Positions 1 through 13,600 of a stretch of DNA of 64,000 bases are shown piece after piece. The translations under genes were made by a program, and so were the position numbers. Within the stretch, counting starts at the first letter, position 1, and every line of letters begins with the position of its first letter. The stretch is from Catonia carolina. Lineage: Eukaryota > Arthropoda > Insecta > Hemiptera > Achilidae. Below the pieces are notes generated by a model. That model ran no database searches and was not told the origin of the DNA. It worked only from the letters and a program-made list of their open reading frames with translations. The stretch spans positions 133,178,171 to 133,242,170 of the forward strand of contig JAQMRL010000002.1 of NCBI GenBank assembly GCA_035578175.1, given 5' to 3'.

Positions 1-369
1 TCTATAGCGTTACAAATTGCAAGATGCAGATATTTCACAGGTATTGGAAGTGATTTTCAGTACATTTACCATAAATTACTTCAAAGTACCCTAAATGAAA
101 AAAATGATAACGCACATTCAGAAAACTACAATAAATTTTGTAATATCTACAATACTTTAGAATTTATTTCAAAAATAGTCATTCTTTTAGTTTTGGAATA
201 CGTAATCAACTAGTTATCTAGGAGCGCCACGGGGGGAAGTAGAACCTGTTAGCGCTGCATGGAGTGCTGGCAAAGAGAGTGCTAGACCCAACAAGATCTA
301 ACACTTTCAGTTGTATGTCTGCTGTCTGTGTCAAAGTTACATGACGCGTTGTTTCTGTGAGTGTTTATA

Positions 370-1245
370 ATGTTTAAGAAAATAGAAAACACTGCTAGTT
401 GTGATGTTAGGGCTGTGATTAGATTTCTCAACGCAAGAAATGTGCAAACTTCTGATATTCATCCCCAAGTCTGACAAGTGTCCAGTGTGGCCGTCGGTCA
501 TTAAGGGTGTACTGCTGAGTTCAATTAACAAATTTGTAAAGAACAATCAGCGGGTTACAAGTAATAAAATCTGTAAACATCTCCGTAATGTTCATGAACA
601 TGTACTCATGAAATTGTGGAAGGTGGGTCCCTTGCATGTTTACTAATGAATACACAACCAAACATATGGCTATAGCACTGATATTTTTGGAATATTATTT
701 TGTTGAAAAAGACTCTTTATTGACTCACATAGTAACTAATGACGAAATCTGGAATTGTTATTTCAATTCATTCAATAAACAAGCCAATAAAGATGGTACT
801 GTCTACCGGGAACTCGTGGCGAGGTATACTACCCATTAATTTCATGACTTGTGGAGTAAAAATGTCGATGCATATTGTGCAACATTGAAGAAATTACAGT
901 GGGGAATTCAAAATCAATGGCGAGGTCTGTTGTCTAGTGGCATCATTCTCCTCCACGACAATGCCAGGCCTCATGCAGCTGGGATTACAAAACTTATGCA
1001 ACAATTTAAGTTGGAAACTTTCAACTATCCACCTTATAGTCCAACTTGGCTCCTTCAGATTTACATCTCTTTACAAAAACCAAGAACCTTTTAGCAGGAA
1101 AGAAATTTGAAAGTGAAGAAGAGTGGAAAGAAGGCATGACTATATATCTCAATAGAATGGCGGTTGAGGAAAATGAAGGAGAAATATAAAAACTCAACAT
1201 ACATTACGGCAAATGCTTAAATTAGAGCGGTGCCTATGTAGAGAA
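370..1245 (+). pseudogene. Decayed mariner transposase
   Basis: The start, MFKKIENTASCDVRAVIRFL, is the HTH N-terminus of a mariner family common in insects. After frameshifts and a deletion the frame resumes with TNDEIW (first catalytic Asp region), ILLHDNARPHAA (second Asp) and YPPYSPTW, and then FLAGKKFESEEEW in another frame. The third Asp region is damaged. No terminal inverted repeats or TA flanks could be fixed. It is a dead copy in the intron or flank to the left of MSH5 exon 8. Confidence 0.72.
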
Positions 1246-1482
1246 GTAGTTTGAGTTATGCTCTTTACAATAAACTCTTAAATATTTATTATTTACAAGT
1301 TTTTTAAAATTCCCAAAAGGGTAATACTTTCTGGAAGATGTCCTCGTGTATTGAAAACACAGGTTTTTTTTACAAATTTTAACAATACAATAGTTTACCA
1401 ATAAAATGGCTTGGCTAATTAGGCATTTAAAATTAAAATTTATGTTTTAAACATAAGATAAAAGACACAATTTAATACCTAC

Positions 1483-4400
1483 CTTATAAAACGATTTCCA
1501 CTGGGGAACTGAAGTACGGCCATTTGTGATTCTAGTCATCATAGCCTGAAACAAGTGTTACAACATTATTCCAGCTGCTGATGGTAAAATCTGATTATAT
1601 TGATTAGGTATTCTACATATCCAATAAAACAAACAATAGTAAATAATAACGGGTGAGGCAGTGAATCGGGCGATTTGGCAACACTGCTTACAGTCTCCTG
1701 TAGTGTGGCTAGGAGAATGAGACTACCGCCATCTTGAAGCGTCTGTTTTACCATTTAGTTCCAATGGAGTCGTGGAGCGGTGCACAACGAGCATACGCTT
1801 TTAAAGCGTATTATTAAAATAATGATAGTTATGTGTTCGCGCAGCGCGCATTTCGTAATTATTTCAATTTCCTCGTAAAGATCCGATACCTTCAGCCCAT
1901 GCAATAAAAATATGGGTTAAAAACTTTAAAGAATCAGGCTCAACACTGAAGATACGAACTGGAAGCGTAAAAAGTGTCCGTACACCAGAAAACGCTGACA
2001 AAGTGCAGGTGGCTGTGTTAAGAAGTCCTACGTGTTCAGCACGACGGCATGCAATATCACTCGGCATTTCTAATTGCAGTGTGAGGAGGATTTTACACAA
2101 CGATCTACAGTTCCATCCGTTTAAAATTCAGTTAGTGTACGCTTTGAATAATGTTGATCACGCATCCCGACTTGCTTTTTGTAATCGATTAATTATTGGA
2201 CATGATGAATGACAACACAGATCTTCTCAACAATCTTTGGATGAGTGATGAAGCTCACTTCCATCTTTCGGGCTTCGTAAATAAGCAGAATTTTAGATAT
2301 TGGTCACGCGAAAATCCACAAAAAATACATGAAAAGCTGCTTTACAGTATTAAAGTGACAGTTTGGTGTGAAATATCAACACAGGCTATCGTAGGACCAT
2401 ATTTTTTTGAGGATGACAATGAACATGCAGTTACAGTGAATACACAGCGCTATGTTAACATGTTGGAAAACTGCCTTTAACCGGAATTAGTTCGTAATCC
2501 GGCTTACCAAAACATGTTTTTTCAACAAGACGGTGCTACCTGCCACACATCCAGGGCTTCAATTAATGTTTTGCGACGCTTGTTTCCCAATCACGTCATT
2601 TCTAAAAACGGAAAAATTTCATGGCCAGCCAGATCACCAGATCTCTCTGAATGTGATTACTTTCTATGGGGGCACTTAAAATCTCGTGTTTTCCAATTCC
2701 ACCGCCTCGAAATGTACGGGAACTTAAAGAACGGATTCGTGAAGAAGTGACATGAATTCCTACAGCCACATTACGAAATGTGATGAATAACCTTCGTGCA
2801 CGAGTTCAGGAATGTGTGCGACAAAATGGAAGATATCTTTATGATATGATCTGATTAAATCAGATCATATGAGGAAATAGAGAACTGCAAAGCCCAATCA
2901 GTCCCATAGAAGAGACTTGGAAAATGGACTGACAAAAGTGATCCTATGTGATTTAAAAATATAAAAATAATACAAAGAATCCACTTTCAGACATGCTTTC
3001 AACTATTCAACAGAAATAATAAAAATGTTCTGGGATAATGATTTAATTTCATGGCCCAAGGCTTCACATACGAAACATATGTAGAACCTAATCAATTTTT
3101 TAAAAATAAATATGTAACAAAAATTGTCTAGCTGCTAGATCAATTGTATATATACTCCAATGTACACATATAGACATTGTTTTGATAAATTCCCTCGCAT
3201 ACGTCTCTCGCTCATCTCCTTTTTCATCAATTTCAACAATAAGTATACGCACACACACACACATACAAAATTTTGATAATTTCCCCCGCGTAGGCTTACA
3301 TCTCTCGTCATCATCAATCCCTTCATCTACTTCAACAGCGATACTACCTACTTACATCTACACACACACACACACACACACATATTATGAAAATCTTCAT
3401 TAGGGCCCTTAAGGTTATCATTTTCAAAAATTTCAAAAGTAAATGTTGCTGTGAATATAAATACGAATATGCCATCAAAATTTTATGAACATCTGTTTAG
3501 TAGTTTTGGAAATAAGCCTGCGCCAAAAAAACACATCTTTGTCTTTATAATATTAGTATAGATTAGATTTTACATACTGTAACACTGTTGATATTCTTAA
3601 TAAAGTCAGTTAACTTATAAACAGTCTGTTTATTCTGACTGTTTAGACAGAATTCGATTACATCTTGCCTCTGTTTTATTACTGTTAAATCTTGTGTCGG
3701 TTGACTCAGTAATACTCTGTAACAAAACAATGAAACAAAAATCTCGTGTGAAACACTCACACAACTTTCTCTTGCCAATGCAAATAATTAACAATAAATC
3801 TAACATTAATAATAAAACATTAGAAATAAACAAAAAATTAACCTCAATAATCATAACCTAATTTTAATCATATATGAAAGGCACAAAATGAAAACCGACT
3901 TCAGTTTGGCTTAAAAATTCGGAAAATCGCTCTTTCATGCTAAACTAGGCACTGTACAAAAAAATGTTAAAAATAAAAGTTGTAGATCTTTTAATTTTCT
4001 ATAAATTTTATTATATACACTTTTGTCGTAAAATGCATACTAAGGCCGAAATCTTACAAAAATAGATTTTTCACACGTTTTCATGAGAAAAAAACAGAAA
4101 ATTGCTAATTACCGCTAAACTAAGCGTTATACAAAAAAAATGTTTGAAATAAAAGTTGTAGAATTTTAAATTCTCTACAACTTTAATTATACATTTTTGA
4201 GGTAACATGCATAATAAAGCCGCAATTTTAAAAAAAACAATTAATTGTTTTACGTGAAAACAGTCTCACCAAGAATTTCAGCAAACATGGCACCTACCGT
4301 ATCTTGTAGAGCATAAAAAATTAAGTAAATAAGGTAATTTTTAAAACAATTGTAGAACCAGTTTTTGAGAAAATCGCACGAATAAACTGCTACTTCTGGT

Positions 4401-4699
4401 TGACTAATTTTGATGAAAATGTTTGCATTTGGTGCCCAAGTGGAACTTAAATTCCAAGTTTCAACTTTATTATGATATTCCATTCTTAAGATATTTTGTT
4501 CAAGATTAAAAGTATATGATTATTATCATACCTCATGTGTTTACTGCCTAGAGAAGAACAACACCGATTAAATAGGGTCAGTATACTCATTCCCTCATCA
4601 TTTTTCTCTTTTTTCCATTTGTAAGGTGAAGGATGAAGGGTAGAAGTAAATATTTGTAAAGCTTTTAACGTTTCATTATCTATCCAAAGTAAGTTGTTT
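1483..4699 (-). CDS. MSH5: MSH5 exons 6-8: start of the MutS core/lever domain
   Basis: Exon 6 (4699-4532) encodes LWIDNETLKALQIF and LHPSPYKWKK, followed by LTLFNRCCSSLG, the MutS core motif normally written LxxxLNxCxTxxG. Exon 7 (3716-3578) encodes LLSQPTQDL, a relic of the family's R-P-L turn, and RQDVIEF. Exon 8 (1545-1483) gives AMMTRITNGRTSVPQWKSFY. Exon 8 ends in phase 0. No phase-compatible next exon was found in 1-1480, so the gene continues off the left edge. Confidence 0.85.
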
Positions 4700-7600
4700 C
4701 TAAAATAAAAACAATAAAAAAACAAATAGATTTGTTTAACAGATTTCATTTACAAAAAACCCAACAACATACATCACAACTTAACAATCAGTGATGACTA
4801 ATCATAATTATTTAAAATTAAGGTTTGGACTTCATTTCATGCAATGTAATTCTTGGTAGAATAATACTTTCAAGAATTATAGTTTGCAAAAGTAAACAGT
4901 AAAGTTTACAGTTTTAGTTGAAAATTAAAGTTTGGTTCACTATAACTGGTGTTGACTATACAGCCTATCAAAAAATCTAGGGAGGTATTTTATCCTTTTC
5001 CCACCATCGGAAATTGGATCTCAAAGTCTGCTACTCTAAAACAGTAACTTCCTTAACACCCACGCTTTTACATTCTGCTTCATTTTTTTAATTGGAAAAA
5101 AATTGGGTGTGATTGCCTATGTTTCATGCTTTTGACCATTCAATTGATACAAAAAGGATTAACAAAAAGAAGGAACGTGTAATGGGCTAAAATAATAATA
5201 ATTCAACAATAGACACCCACTGTTGTGGTGTCTGTTAACTGATTTGAAATAATAACAACATGTTTGGCTTTTTTTTAATTTAACGTTCAACTCTCCTGCA
5301 ATTACTGCTGCAGATGGTGAAGGATGAAATGATTTTTTGTAACGTACAAAAACATGGCGTGCCTGAATGGGATTCAAACCCAAGATCGCATGATGAGAGG
5401 CAAGCATGTTACCAACTACGCCAATATGTTTGGCTTATCTAGTCATGGATCTACAGATCAACAAGATTACCTATATTCGTGATTGAGGTTATGTACAGTC
5501 AGTAAAATGGTAAGTTTAGAAATGATATCAAATGGTTTATTCAGATGTACATAATATTAATTTTAGTTCTAGTAGTAAAATTCATGATTGTACAACTCCT
5601 AACAATTATTTTTTGTTGCATGGTAAGTAGAAGAGACGGTAGGGGTCACGTTAGGATGCGCAGAAGCTGATGACATCATCGGTGCTTAATAACACGGCCA
5701 GTAGTTTGTATTATTTCGGTATTTTGTGAATGTTGTCAGTCTATCTAATTAGCAACTAATGGTATAATGTGAATTCTTTGTGCACTTATAATAATCAAAT
5801 ATATTATTGAAAAACTAGTAAATATTTAGGCCTACTAATAGTTATTTTGTATTAATTTTTGTTGTTGTTGTTGTTGCTAATATTTAGTACTTGTTTATAT
5901 CTAGTGAGTTCTAATATAATTACATTGAAAATTGTTTTGGGTTGTGCTACCAATGAAAAAAATACACATGAAAGATTTTCATTTCACTGTTTTCCGAAAG
6001 ATTAAATCTTAAGAAAAGCATGATTGCACGCTAGCTGACGTGCAGACAATTTTTCAGTCGATTCGGCGCATGTTTGTGGTACTCATGTTCAAGACTGTGA
6101 CGTCGAATGTGATTAAAAATGTGAACTTCCTAACTTTAATGCTACAAAAAAATTAAAATTGTCTGCAGTTCCACATCATAAGATACCAACTCGCGAAACT
6201 GTTTAAAATTTTAGCGACTCTGAAATAAATTTGAAATATGAAAAAAGAGAAAAATAGTAGAATTTCTTGTTTTGCAAGGAGAAAATTGTGGTTGTTATGA
6301 ACCTCTTATTGCTAATGAAAATAATCCTATTTCACATTGAACCTACAACGCAAAATAATCTGAAGATTTTATAGCGTTGAGAAACGAAAATTTGTGTCTG
6401 CAAGATAAAACTACTGAACTTTTGTGGGAAATAACTTATCATATAACTTTAGGCCTAACTGTTAAATATTCACAACCATTTTATTTTCCAACAAGTAGGC
6501 TACCTACCGAATATCATGAATTTATTTATATTACAAATTACAGACTTGTTTAAACATTTTTATTTCATGATGTGAATATCTAAAGACAATCTCTTTACTT
6601 AAATCGTTAACGAAAAATGGCAGGTAATTATTTTTATTTTATATTTTACTTACATTCCATTAAAATTCTTTATCATTATTATTCTCGCTGTTATTATAGT
6701 AAACAAAACATAATTATTATATCCCAATATTAGTCTTGAATGTAGAAGAACAAAATTAAAAAAACTGGTGCTTTCCGCACCAGTGACGTCATTTGCTAGT
6801 GACGGTATGTACTCATAACGGCCGATCATGCGCATGACCCCTACCGTCTCTTCTATCTACCGTGTTTTGTTGTAAGATTGATACAACACCCATAAAAAAC
6901 ATTTGAGCAATAAGAACATACTTTCTACATGAATTTTTAACTCTAAAGAAGAAAATTTAAAATAAATTACAAGGATATAGTACGGATTGCAAACACAGGA
7001 TTAACAACAGATTGGAGATTAATTTGAGCCAGTGATTTTCCGAGAAACATCAACAAACCACCGAAAGCAGCGATAAGAGATTCAGCATCAGCCGTAAGGT
7101 TTAATTGGGAGAGTATATAATTCCGGCGATCAAATTCACTTGCATTTTCTGGTTCACCAACTAATTTCAGTGCTAATATCATTCTTCTGGCTGTGTCTAC
7201 ATCTAAAGACAGGTTAACAAAAGAACATCAAAATTAAAATTAATCAGAACAAATAGAAAGCTACCTTATCATTTTTATATTTTAATGTTTTCTACACATT
7301 TATTTTTATCACACACCTTTAAACATTTTGACTTCCTGTATGGAAATTATAAAGATGCTTTTATTATTAATTTAATTTGCAAGATTCATCCTCTATAAAT
7401 CACTAGTATGGCCAATTTGGTTATATGGTGGACCAATTTTTGGAGCCTGTCACAATACAACACTGAATATTCTTCAAAGACACCAGTCAAAAGCACTTAG
7501 AGCAATAATAAACGCACCTTTTTACGTAACCAATCATACCCTTCACAAAGACCTTGAAAATACCAATGGTTAGAGACATTGTAAACGCAACATACAACTC

Positions 7601-10600
7601 AGTATATACAAAGAAATGTAAAGAACACAAAGAACACATAAATCCAAATGTCCAATCTCTTTCAACTAACGATCTCCCTGTTAACAGACAACTGAAACGA
7701 AGGTGGAATAGGGATCTTCTCCAACCACCATAAAAAAAAAATCAATTTAACTTGTCATGCCTGTGTCCTTTCATATAAAAAAAATCATCCACCATAGTTT
7801 ATAAATCATTATCATTGAAAAATATTTACACCAAATTCCTTGCAAAATTTCACGCTGAAATTGGTCAGTGGATCGATTCACATTCACATCACATTCCCGC
7901 CATTCCTCATTCATTCTATCTCATTTACTAGTTGTGCTTTAAAAAAAATTTAAAGTTGTAAATAAAAATAAAGTTGAAGCCAAAAAAAAAAAAAAATTGC
8001 AAGATTGGTTTGGACAATATATTAAAACATACACCGTACACATACCTAACAACATATTAATTTTTTAAATTATTATATATTTGTCAGTCAGTAAATTTTA
8101 ATATTATACATGTGACTCCCGATTTTCTGCATACAGTTTATCCATTTTGTGGTTTACGTGTGCCAAAAGAAAAATTACGTTTACGAAGTAATTTAACACA
8201 AAATTTGTGCCATGAGTGAGTGAGTGGTTAGAAGATAATGGACTTCTGAAGAGAGCAGTTCTGGTAATAGACTATGTATCATGTTATCCCACTAATCTTT
8301 CTTCAACAGGTAAAAAAATTGTTGTAAAACTTGTACCATCAATGTGACAACAGTGATCCAGCTGATAGGAGTAATAATGGCTATGCAATAAAAAATTACT
8401 AAAACTGATATTTGAAGAGGATCTCTTAGTTATTGGAAGAAACGTTCAATTTTTGATGCAATGAACTTTATTCCCTAGGCTTGAAGAAAATAAAAGTTTC
8501 AATCCTGAGTCATAGATAAATAAATCTGATCCAGGATGTAGTGAATGAAGAAGTTCCATATATGCACGCAGAAGAAAAATTGATGGCACCAAGACTTAAT
8601 AAATAAAATTTTTAAAGCAGACAGTTTTGAAAAGGTTGACGAAAACTACATTGAAGTGTTTAACTACATTTGATGTTAACTACATTTCAGTGGATTCAGA
8701 AAAAATAAAGTAAGATGTTATCAGATCAAGAGATTTTTGATTTAGTCACTCAAGGACCTTGCAGAAGTTCCAGAGAAAGAAAATATTACCAAAATTGATG
8801 ATAAGTTATAGTAAAGCCCCTGGAATACGAGGGTCATTTGAAAAGTCTGTGCAAAGTCAGATATATAGCACTACTGGCGCATATCGAGCATATGTTTAGT
8901 TAGTAGCATCTGTTGGAAAAACACATGTGTAGTTTCAGCCAGATCGGTCTATTTCTTTGTGTTTGACATTCGTTTTAATCGAGGAAGTCGAGTGATTTTC
9001 AAAAAATGAATGAAAAAGAATTTTGTGTGAAGTGTTGCAAGGACGGTTTGCAGCTGTTCCAGAAGAATGCACAGGACTTTAAGCGTCGTTTCATCACTGC
9101 GGATGAAACATGGATACATCACTACACTCCTGAGACCAAAGAACAATCTAAACAATGGGTTATGAAGGGGGAATCTGCGCCAAAAAAGGCGAAGCCAGTT
9201 CCTTCGGCCGGAAAGATTATGGTGACTGTCTTTTGGGATTCACAAGGAATAATCTTCATCGATTATCTGGAAAAGGGTAAAACTATTACAGGTGCATATT
9301 ATTGACCGTTTGAAAACTAAGCTGCAAAAAAAAACCCACGATTGCCCCACAAAAAAGTCCTTTTCCATCACGACAACGCACCAGCTCACGCCTCAGCAGT
9401 TGTGGTCGCAAAATTAATGGAAATAGGGTTCCAACTCGTTTCACATCCCCCTATTCTCCAGACTTGGCTCCCTCGGACTACTATTTGTTTCCCAATTTGA
9501 AGAAATGGCTAGCGGGAAAAAGATTTTATTCAAACGAGGAGGTGATTGCAGGAACGAATGGCTATTTTTCAGACTCGGACAAATCCTATTATTCAGAAGG
9601 GATCAACAAACTAGAGCAGGGTTGGACGAAGTGTATAAGCCTAAAAGGAGACTATGTCAAAAAATAAAAAAGGTTTACCCCAAACAATTAAGTATTTTTA
9701 TTTTTGCACGGACTTTTCAAACGACCCTCGTATGTAGGACAGCTCCATGGGTGAACAAATTTAATTCCAGAACACATACATACCCACAGTGTACAATGCT
9801 CAACAAATAGTTTAAAAGAATGTTTGTGTAGCTTGAAAACAAAAACAAAATTCACTTATTTTTTCATAAAAACACTGAAAACTATGTAAGGTTTATGTTG
9901 ACATTTAATTTTATTACGTAACTTTAGCTTTTAGTAAGATAAAAATTAAATTAAATTTGAACTTTTATTAAGTTTTGGTCATTTTATAACCAAGATTTAC
10001 ATAATATAATCAATAATTTAGGATTACCCATGTTTTCTGGATTTCCATACACACTCATACATCAATTAGCACAAAAAATAGGAGTCAAGTGTAGTCCCTT
10101 TCAGGTCAATTCTAAAACCATCAAAAGTAAAAGATTCTGAATATAAACTAAAAGAAAATGCAAGAATTCAATTAATCTAAAATGATTATTTCAAGAAAAA
10201 GGTAGGATACACAAATTAACTACACTTCAAAATAAGTTAGAAATTAATTATTTCAATTTATTGAGAACTGTTGTACTATAAAAATGTGCAAGATTCAATA
10301 TATATCGGTCAAACAACCAACACATTTTGGGATTGTCAATGGTATTATACGAAAAACACAATTTTGACACATATTTGTGACCAGTAAAATAATATACGAG
10401 GGCTATTCAGAAAGTAGGGAACGTTTTGTAAATAAACAAAAACTATGTAAAAGAAATTTTTTTTATTATATACATCTGAAAGAGTGACTAAAATACTACT
10501 TTTCTACATAGTCACCAAGCAAATTGAGGCACTTGTCATAGCGGTGGACAAGCTTCAAAATTCCTTCGTCACAGAAATCCGCCGCCTGTGACCGCAGCCA

Positions 10601-13600
10601 CTCAGTGACGCGCGCCCGGAGTTCCTCGTCGTCGTCGAAGCGCTGTGTTGCTAGCCAGTTCTTCATTCTTGGAAACAAGTGAAAAGTTCTTTTGTGTGGT
10701 TTGCCGTGTGAGGTCGGGCATTGTCATGAAGAAACAAAATATTTGACGACAACTTTCCTCGGCGCTTGTTTTGAACTGCTCTCCTAAGGTTGCGCAATGT
10801 TTGGCAGTACCGATCAGAGTTTATTGTTGCACCACGCTCGAGAAAGTCAATGAGCAGCACACCTTGCCTGTCCCAAAACACAGTAGCCATAATCTTCCTT
10901 GCTGATTTTTGTGCGGTTTGCACGGCAAACCGCACAAAAGAACTCCTTGATTCATTCAAATGGGAGGTTTTCCCTCATCCACCCTATAGTCCTGATCTTG
11001 CACAGAGTGATTTTCACTTGTTTCCAAGAATGAAGAACTGGCTAGCAACACAGCGCTTCGACGACGACGAGGAACTCCGGGGCGCGCGTCATTGAGTGGC
11101 TGCGGTCGCAGGCGGCGGATTTCTATGACGAAGGAATTTTGAAGCTTGTCCACCGCTATGACAAGTGCCTCAATTTGCTTGGTGACTATGTAGAAAAGTA
11201 GTATTTTAGTCACTCTTTCAGATGTATATAATAAAAAAATTTCTTTTACATAGTTTTTGTTTATTTACAAAACGTTCCCTACTTTCTGAATAGCCCTCGT
11301 ACTTGTTTTTAAAACTGAATTTTTGTTTATATAACTATAACTAGGGCTATAACTAGTTCACCCAGGCTATCAGTAGGGACCATAGCTCAGGGTTAATAAA
11401 TTACAGAAATTGGTCCCCAAAATTAGAAAAAAACAAACAATTAAATAGATGATATACTAACGAAAATTTGATGCAGGAAGAAGGTGTAAATGATCAGAAG
11501 TAATGTCAGCTGAAGGAGGACCTGGATTTCCAACACTAGATATATTCGATGTTGTAGAATGATGTTCATCACCAGATGGCGAAGTCAATACTTGTCCTTG
11601 TCCGACAGTAGCAGGTGGTGTTACAATCAGCGATTTAACTGTCTTTAAGAACACTTGTGGCAAAGATCTACAAGTCACCACTTTCCTGAAACAAGAAAAT
11701 AAAATAACTTATACTTGTACTTCATTGTCATCATCATCCACTACATTTTAGGCAACTTGGACCTGTTCCGGTATCCATCTCTTCCTTGGTCAACCAACAT
11801 ATCTTCTTCCAACTGGTTCATATTACCATGCTTGTGATGGAAATGAGTCTGAGATATATATAAAAGAGGGGATGTCCAAATTTTTAAGTACAGCTCAAAG
11901 ATGTTACTTTAAGCTCTGTTCTTTCATCATCGTTATCCACCACAGTTTAGGCAACTTGGACCTATTCCGGCATCCTTCCTTGGTCAACCAATATATCATC
12001 TTCCAACTGGTTCATATTACCATGCTTGTGATGAAATATATATGTAAGAGATGGGATGTCCAAATTTTCATGTTCAGCTCAAATGTGTTACTTTAAGCTC
12101 TGTTCTTCCATCATCGTTCCTCAAATGTTCAATCTAAGTACAACTTTTTACACCACAAAAATTAATCTCAGCTGTATGAATTTGAGACTCCTGATTGCTG
12201 CTATTGATTCATACCTCACTACGGTATATTAGTAAAGGTAGAGCAGATGCCAAATAAGCTTGCCGGTGTAGCTGCACGAACAATTCAGTCAGTAAATTTC
12301 ATGTCTTAGTACTGAACTGCCTATTAAATCACAGGCACTGAACAATGTAAATTATTATCTATTAGCGATGTTAAAAACATTTAATAGTAAACATTGCGTA
12401 CAACAAAATTAACACCTACCACATACAACACATTACAGGTTAGCTGATATATAATGTTGCGAGAGCGCCGTGACTCTGATCACAGCTAGTACAGCACTGA
12501 CCCCCACCACTCGTTCAGGCAACCGAGTGCACCATTACCCACATAAACCTTCTGTGCACTCAAGAAAACCGACAAGCTTATTTGGCGTCTGCTCTATAGC
12601 TGATACTTGATAAAATTTATATCAAAACTGCTAGTGTTGTTTTAAAGAACTATACTCAATTCACCGTTAAGAAAGATACCTCGAGTAAATAAGCAGCAGT
12701 TACCGAATCAGCTGATAAAGCGGTGACTCAGAAAACATGCAACACTTTTAACGAGAACATCACAATGATGACTGATACGTGCTTTTAACCATATGCAGAA
12801 TTAAACGATGAATAGAAATGAAAAAACCAAAATAAATACTACAACACTAAATTCCTAATAGAAAACAAATTATAATGCACATAAGAACAATGAGAGACAA
12901 TACGATGTCAAAAACGAACTGGTAGTATAATATAACGACATGTTCTCTGTCAAAAATGTGGAGAGAGATTTATGGGTTTGGATAAGTCATCGTCAAATCA
13001 ATTGTGAAATAACGAGTGACTAAACTAATATTAGATGACTAATCATTAAAATAAAAATGTTTAATTTTAAAGTTCTCTTGTTTCGTTATACAGATCAGAG
13101 GTAATACGTATAATTTGTAACCACATTTATTTATGAAAACGAAGGGAAATAACAAACAGGCCTAACGTTTTTATACATTTATTGATCAATACTTAAGACA
13201 TCAGTCATGATATATGATGTAGGCCTAACAGTTTCATGTATAAAAATACTTTTAAAAGTATTTTATACTTAAATACTTTCGAAAGTATTTTGTTGTTACT
13301 TTTTAATCAGCGTGTACACATATTTAAATAATGCCCATGCTCAGTGACGTCAATTATTTGTTTACTCGAGGTATCTTTCTTACAGCGAACCATGTATATG
13401 TAGATCACACATAAACAGAATTAAATTTATGCACGAATAAATTTTTAAAATGCACCCTGCAGCTTGTAATTAATCCAGATGTGAAGATAAAAGTTTTCTC
13501 TAACCTTTTATAAGTGCTTCAATTTTTCTTTCACCTATTATTCTACTTTCCCATGCTTGGACATTTTGATGCATCCAACATCATCAGAGTATATAAAAAA

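Noticed and set aside
1..130. Next MSH5 exon on the minus strand after a TTTCATTTAG acceptor near 103
   Set aside because: MSH5 exon 8 ends in phase 0, and in that phase the block stops after four codons. No frame matches MSH5 here.
5345..5425. tRNA gene
   Set aside because: A and B boxes are present, but the cloverleaf stems do not close and the unit recurs five times with a common body and A-rich tail: a tRNA-derived SINE.
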